Origin: Galactobacter valiniphilus
Lineage (GTDB): Bacteria; Actinomycetota; Actinomycetes; Actinomycetales; Micrococcaceae
Direction: 5' to 3'
NCBI RefSeq assembly: GCF_003575975.1
Contig: NZ_QQXK01000011.1
Span: 41,313 to 105,312 of the forward strand
Length of the DNA: 64,000 bases
The notes beneath the pieces were generated by a model. The model was not told the origin of the DNA. It did not search any database and was given only the letters and a program-made list of their open reading frames with translations. The position numbers and the translations under genes were made by a program. Positions within the stretch are counted from its first letter, which is position 1; every line of letters begins with the position of its first letter. Shown here piece by piece: positions 59,963 to 64,000 of this stretch.

Positions 59963-60187
59963 TTATTTGTCGCCGTTGAGGAGGTCGTTGGCCTTGTCCT
60001 TGACCTGGTGACCCACCTCGGCGGCCTTGTCCTTGACGGCCTCGGCGGCTTGCGCGGCCTCGGCCTTGGCCTGCTTGGCCTCGCCCTCCGCCTCGACCTT
60101 TTCGTTGCCGGTGACCTTGCCGAAGGCCTCCTGGGCCTGTCCGGCGAGCTTGTCTGCCTGGTTCTTGATCTTGTCTCCGAGCCCCAT
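59963..60187 (-). CDS. csbD: CsbD-family stress protein
   Basis: 74 residues. GDKIKNQADKLAGQAQEAFG, then KVTGNEKVEAEGEAKQAKAE is the CsbD pattern: a hydrophilic, helical, Lys/Glu/Ala-rich protein of the general stress (SigB-like) response. Function is unknown. ATG at 60187 follows GGAAGGGAA. It is 59 bp from the GlsB-type gene in the same direction; both are stress-associated families, so a shared unit is likely. Confidence 0.93.
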   Translation of the reverse strand: MGLGDKIKNQADKLAGQAQEAFGKVTGNEKVEAEGEAKQAKAEAAQAAEAVKDKAAEVGHQVKDKANDLLNGDK

Positions 60188-60246
60188 GCGGTTCCCTTCC
60201 GTTGTGCTGATCTTTCAGGTTGCCCGCGGCGTGTACCGCGGGAGAT

Positions 60247-60510
60247 TCAGGCGTTCTGGCGCTTCCCCGTGAAGAGGGAAACGACCCAGACGACGATGAC
60301 CGAGCCGACGATGGCCGCGATCCACGTGCCGATGTTGAAGAACGACTCCATGGCCTTGCCGCCGAAGATCGCGCCGACAAGCCAGCCGCCCACGACACCT
60401 CCGATCAGGCCGCAGATCAGGGTGGCGATCCACCCCATGTTCTTGCCGACGATCGCCTTGCCGATGGCTCCACCAATGAAGCCGATGATGATCCATGCAA
60501 TGAAGCCCAT
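60247..60510 (-). CDS. GlsB/YeaQ/YmgE-family membrane protein
   Basis: 87 residues with three helices. GFIAWIIIGFIGGAIGKAIV, GWIATLICGLIGGVVGGWLV and the final FFNIGTWIAAIVGSVIVVWV are the transglycosylase-associated (GlsB) pattern. Small stress-induced inner-membrane proteins, function unknown. ATG at 60510 follows GGAGGGAT. It is upstream of csbD. The gap 60511-60720 separates it from the divergent McrBC-type locus. Confidence 0.93.
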   Translation of the reverse strand: MGFIAWIIIGFIGGAIGKAIVGKNMGWIATLICGLIGGVVGGWLVGAIFGGKAMESFFNIGTWIAAIVGSVIVVWVVSLFTGKRQNA

Positions 60511-60720
60511 CTCGATCCCTCCTGGTCGGTTGTCGTTCCGCTCCCTGGGAAGGGTTCATCCCCGGGGGCGGGCGTGCTTCGACCGTAGCCCTGTTTTGCC
60601 CCGGTGGCGCTGGATTGGCAGGTGGTTCCCAGGCGTCGCCCAGGTTCCGGGGTGGCGCGGGCGGCGGAACCCGAGCCGCGGATGCCGCGAGGTGTCGGAC
60701 CGTGTTCATAGGATGTGAGC

Positions 60721-62796
60721 ATGACGACGCACCGCGTGTACGACTCTCTCGACGCCGCCCTGGACGCCTTCGACATTCCCCTCGAGAATCGTCCGAGCAT
60801 TCGACACGCGATGGAGGTTGTCGGTGTAGCCCGTTACGAGGGAACCGCTTCCTACATCAAGGCCATCCGCTCCTCCGAGGGCCCCACGCTGCGCATCCAG
60901 AACGGTTTCACTAACGGGTTCGCGAGCAAGGAAGAGGCGCTACAGGCAGCCGGAGACAACCAGGTCTGGGCCAGCACCGATCGCCGGGTGTGGGGCTTCA
61001 GCCACCCGCTCAATCGCGTTCGCCTGACCGAATCCGGGCCGATCTCTCACACTCAGGGCATGGAACGACGGGCAGGCGAGTCGACGATTATCGCCATGTC
61101 GCGCAGGCTCCTCGATTGCCTGAGGCACGGCGGTTCTGTGATCACCGACGTGGACGTGTGGACGGACGACAACGTGGACTCTCTGTTCACCTACTTCGTC
61201 GAGGCACCAGACACCAGCGGAGCGAGCTTCATGGAGAAGCTGCGTACTCAACTGACTCCCGCCCCAGCAGGGGCCATCGTGCTTTTCGCAGAGCTCTTGC
61301 TGCTGGACCTCCTGCCGCTGGCCAATCTCACGCCGGGCAAGAAACGCGAGCTCCTCGAAGCGGTCCTCGGCTTTTCGGATAACCCGCCTGCACTCCCTGC
61401 TGACGTGCTCGAGGCGCTGGAGCACGGCGTCTTCCATGGCGGTCAGGGCTTCAACCAGCGCCGGTGGTACCACCTCGTACTTTTGCTTGAGCTGGTTCGC
61501 TGGTTCCGATCTTTGCCCGAGGTCGCGCAGGAGAAGGCGATGACCGATCCCTTCGCCTGGCGGGAGATCGTCAATAAGATTCCTGGCACCCCGGAGCCCG
61601 CCCTGCGCAACTCACTCCTGTTCCTCGGGCACCCGGAGCTGTTCCAGCCAACGGTCAACGCAGACCACAAGCGCAAGATCGCGGCGGCACTTTGCCCCAT
61701 CTTCCTGCAACGCGCGGCTTCCGAGGACGTGGACCAGGATCTCTTCGATCTCGAGGCGCGGCTGACCACTGACCTCGGGCGCCTTCCCGACTTCTACCTC
61801 GACGAGGACCTCAGGGTGTTGTGGCAGGAGCCCAAGAGCGCGACCGGAGCGGAAGCCGTTCCCGCTCCAGCCGAGTCGGCCCCCGCCGCCGAACCTTCGG
61901 CCCCCGTGCGCCCGGAGTACTCGCTTACCTCGATCATCGAAGAGGGCTGTTTCCATCCCAAGGCCGAACTCGAGCTCGCTCTGAAGCGCTGGTCCGACAA
62001 GAAGAACCTCATCCTCGAGGGTGCACCCGGCACCGGAAAGACCTGGGTTGCCCGCCGGCTGGCATATGCGCTGATCGGCAGCAAGGACCCGGAGGCGGTG
62101 CGCGCGGTCCAGTTCCACCCGGGCACGTCTTACGAGGACTTCGTCCGCGGTTGGCGCCCTGGAGGCGACGGCACGCTGCGGCTCGTGGACGGCCCCCTGC
62201 TTCAGCACGCTGAGCGCGCCCGGGCTAACCCGGACGTTCCGCACGTCCTGCTCATCGAGGAGATCAACCGCGGCAACCCGGCCCAGGCTTTCGGTGAGCT
62301 CCTCACGTTGATCGAGGGAACCAAGCGCACGCCGTCGGATGCGATCGAGCTTGCCTACCACGCGGAGGACGAAGGCCCCTTCCACTTGCCGCCGAACTTC
62401 CACATCATCGGCACCATGAACATCGCGGACCGCTCGCTGGCACTCGTCGACTTTGCGCTCCGCCGGCGCTTCGCCTTCCTCCGGCTGGAGCCTCAGTTCA
62501 ACGACGCATGGGAAGCCGCGCTCAACAAGCACTTCCACCAGCTCTCGACCAACACCTTGGAAACGATTCGCGCTCGCATGTCGGGGTTGAACGACTTCAT
62601 CCGCACCGACTCGTCGCTGGGCGGCAGCTTCCTCGTGGGCCATTCCTTCGTCACTCCGACGCACGGCCACAGCGATCCCGTAGCGTGGTTCAAGGACGTT
62701 GCCCGGACGGACATCGGTCCCCTTTTGGACGAGTACTGGTTCGATGCGCCCGACACAGCGGGTGAGCAGCGCGAGCGCCTCGTCGAGGGCCTCTGA
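60721..62796 (+). CDS. mcrB: McrB-like AAA+ GTPase/ATPase of a McrBC-type restriction system
   Basis: 691 residues. The C-terminal AAA+ module has Walker A LEGAPGTGKTWVAR (about 432-445), Walker B HVLLIEEINRGNPAQAFGEL (about 508-527) and the McrB sensor IGTMNIADRSLALVDFALRR. The N-terminal 390 residues are not the DUF3578 or EVE domains usually seen by eye; they carry IRHAMEVVGVARYEGTASYI and a long helical region, ending in a linker rich in Ala, Pro and Glu. McrB hydrolyses GTP and recognises modified DNA through its N-terminus, so target choice may differ here. ATG at 60721; GTG at 60715 is an alternative. Confidence 0.88.
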   Translation: MTTHRVYDSLDAALDAFDIPLENRPSIRHAMEVVGVARYEGTASYIKAIRSSEGPTLRIQNGFTNGFASKEEALQAAGDNQVWASTDRRVWGFSHPLNRVRLTESGPISHTQGMERRAGESTIIAMSRRLLDCLRHGGSVITDVDVWTDDNVDSLFTYFVEAPDTSGASFMEKLRTQLTPAPAGAIVLFAELLLLDLLPLANLTPGKKRELLEAVLGFSDNPPALPADVLEALEHGVFHGGQGFNQRRWYHLVLLLELVRWFRSLPEVAQEKAMTDPFAWREIVNKIPGTPEPALRNSLLFLGHPELFQPTVNADHKRKIAAALCPIFLQRAASEDVDQDLFDLEARLTTDLGRLPDFYLDEDLRVLWQEPKSATGAEAVPAPAESAPAAEPSAPVRPEYSLTSIIEEGCFHPKAELELALKRWSDKKNLILEGAPGTGKTWVARRLAYALIGSKDPEAVRAVQFHPGTSYEDFVRGWRPGGDGTLRLVDGPLLQHAERARANPDVPHVLLIEEINRGNPAQAFGELLTLIEGTKRTPSDAIELAYHAEDEGPFHLPPNFHIIGTMNIADRSLALVDFALRRRFAFLRLEPQFNDAWEAALNKHFHQLSTNTLETIRARMSGLNDFIRTDSSLGGSFLVGHSFVTPTHGHSDPVAWFKDVARTDIGPLLDEYWFDAPDTAGEQRERLVEGL

Positions 62797-62797
62797 C

Positions 62798-63922
62798 GTG
62801 TTCCAGGCCGGCGAAGGCAGCACAAGCATCAACGTCCGGAGCCTCTGGTTCCTGTTGGCGTATGCCTCGGATGTTCTGCCCAAACTGCGCACGGACGAAC
62901 GCGAGCTCATCCACAAGGGCGAACACGACGCGGATCTGTTGGGCGCCCTCGGAACGGTGTTGCTCGCACGCACGGAGCGGCGGCTGCGCACGATGCTCTC
63001 GCGCGGGTACGTAACCCAGTCGCGTCCGCTGACGCGCGTTCGCGGCCGGGTGGATCACCTGCAGACCGCCTCCCGCCAGCTCATGAAATCCGGCCGCATC
63101 CAGTGCGTGTATGCGGAACACACGGTGGACCTTCCTCGCTACCGCTACCTGCACCAGAGCCTGCGCAAGCTCAGCGTGGCCGGGGTCGAAACGGCACTCG
63201 CCCAACGGGCCAAGCAGGCGGCGCTGACGCTGGAACGCCTGGGCGTCACGCCGATCGAGCCTTCTGCCCAGGACCTCGCCCGCGAGCCTTGGGGCCGCAG
63301 CGATGCGGAAGATAGAGACCTCGTGGCGCTGTGTCGCTTGATCCGGGACATGTGCGTCCCCGAGCACCGCTCGGGCTCCTCGTCCATGCCCGTGCTCAAG
63401 CGTGACGAGGGTGCGCTCCGCGCGCTCTTCGAGAAGGCCATCAAGGGCTACCTGACGTTCGCACTCCGCGGCCGCGGCAGCGTGCACTCACCGAAGGAGA
63501 GATGGCCCCTCGGGGATCTTCCCGGTGACGACATCGCGCGTGAGTTCTTCCCCGAACAGCGCAGCGACGTGGTCGTGGACATCGGCCAGCGCCGCATCGT
63601 CATCGAGTGCAAGTTCGGCCCGATTGAGGGCGGCACCATGTTCGATTCCTCAGGACCTCGAAAACTGAAGGCAGGCTACATCCGCCAGCTCTTCACGTAC
63701 TGCCAGCTGTTTGCCTCCGGCCGCGAAACGAGCGGGGTCCTCCTGGCGGCTCGCACCGATAGCAGCACGATCCCCCCGCTTGATTTCACGCTCGCGGGCA
63801 TCCCCATGAAGGTGCGGACCGTGGATCTCTCTCAGCCTCCGCTCACCATCCGCGCGGCCTTCGACGAGGTACTCCTCACGCCCAACCCGGCCGCCGAGCC
63901 GGAGATGCGACTCAGCGCCTAG
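62798..63922 (+). CDS. mcrC: McrC-like nuclease subunit
   Basis: 374 residues. N-terminal NVRSLWFLLAYASDVLPKLR, then LLGALGTVLLARTERRLRTM and GRVDHLQTASRQL are typical of McrC. The nuclease core is SDVVVDIGQRRIVIECKFGP (about 252-271), with D-(x)n-E-C-K as the PD-(D/E)xK site. GTG at 62798 begins one base after the mcrB stop, so the pair is coupled. Together they should cleave DNA carrying modified bases. The stop TAG shares three bases with the end of the convergent transposase frame. Confidence 0.9.
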   Translation: MFQAGEGSTSINVRSLWFLLAYASDVLPKLRTDERELIHKGEHDADLLGALGTVLLARTERRLRTMLSRGYVTQSRPLTRVRGRVDHLQTASRQLMKSGRIQCVYAEHTVDLPRYRYLHQSLRKLSVAGVETALAQRAKQAALTLERLGVTPIEPSAQDLAREPWGRSDAEDRDLVALCRLIRDMCVPEHRSGSSSMPVLKRDEGALRALFEKAIKGYLTFALRGRGSVHSPKERWPLGDLPGDDIAREFFPEQRSDVVVDIGQRRIVIECKFGPIEGGTMFDSSGPRKLKAGYIRQLFTYCQLFASGRETSGVLLAARTDSSTIPPLDFTLAGIPMKVRTVDLSQPPLTIRAAFDEVLLTPNPAAEPEMRLSA

Positions 63923-64000
63923 ATGTTCTTCCCACTGACGTTGTGGACGCGATCGATGGGTGAGAGGCCTCCGATGCCGGTGTGGGGTCGGTGATGATTG
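63919..64000 (-). mobile_element. 3' end of an IS481-like transposase, running off the window
   Basis: Reading the minus strand from the edge gives HHRPHTGIGGLSPIDRVHNV then SGKNI and a TAG at 63919-63921. RPHTGIGGxSPxxRV is the C-terminal signature of integrase-fold (DDE) transposases of the IS481 group. The rest of the gene and the terminal repeats lie outside the window. Its stop overlaps the mcrC stop. Confidence 0.75.

Overview
The window is GC-rich (roughly 70 % by eye), densely coded on both strands, and reads as chromosomal DNA of a Gram-positive actinobacterium, most likely a Micrococcales / Micrococcaceae (Arthrobacter-like) organism. The basis is the composition, an Lsr2 nucleoid protein, LAxTG-type (class E sortase style) surface anchors, an IS481-type transposase end, and many soil-type catabolic and regulator genes. 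No rRNA, tRNA, CRISPR array or prophage was recognised.

Layout. 1-22 kb is mixed accessory metabolism and stress functions: two damaged genes at the left edge, an AlkC-like DNA-repair protein, DUF1697 and DUF4188 proteins, a HD-fold protein that has lost its metal ligands, a rhodanese, a NUDIX hydrolase, transporters, a tandem pair of CNNM/CorC-type membrane proteins, a drug exporter with its TetR repressor, a SoxR regulator divergent from a metallo-beta-lactamase-fold hydrolase across a textbook SoxR box, and a DUF1304 protein divergent from a TetR gene across a perfect operator. 22-25 kb holds a CopB-type copper ATPase behind a CsoR-like box and a minimal LAATG surface protein. 25-36 kb is catabolic: a nitrilase with a divergent AraC activator, a 3-hydroxybenzoate 4-monooxygenase-like flavoprotein with an IclR gene and an operator-like inverted repeat, a thioredoxin-reductase-like protein divergent from an XRE-cupin regulator, and a LysR regulator with a large low-complexity insert divergent from a fumarate-reductase-like flavoprotein. 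37-47 kb is an AT-richer stretch leading to lsr2 and a complete, translationally coupled type I restriction-modification operon (hsdM-hsdS-hsdR) followed by a Fic protein. 47-60 kb returns to core-like genes: a cold-shock protein, a small alarmone synthetase next to the ribosome GTPase rsgA, small regulators, an amidohydrolase, a 3-methyladenine glycosylase, and a CsbD / GlsB stress pair. 60.7-64 kb is a second restriction locus of McrBC type, ending at the 3' end of an IS481-like transposase that runs off the window.

Two themes stand out. First, there are at least three families of dispersed non-coding elements. One is a set of long hairpins (2857, 3658, 24420, more loosely 45646) with compensatory stem changes and GGCC in the loop. 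One is a 57-bp element present at 15124 and 55216 (41 of 57 positions identical). One is a 25-nt identical sequence placed 3-4 nt before a GC hairpin at 24562 and 36372, each about 90-210 bp from a LAxTG mini-protein gene. Second, nine coding regions carry a single-base indel, in-frame stop or internal deletion (near 183, 767, 7717, 18363, 19.58 kb, 36255, 36.84 kb, 49674 and 52848). Several of these look like C/G-run length errors, but at least the DinB deletion cannot be a one-base error, so sequence quality and real gene decay both need separating. All functional statements are inferences from reading the translated sequence; no database search was run.
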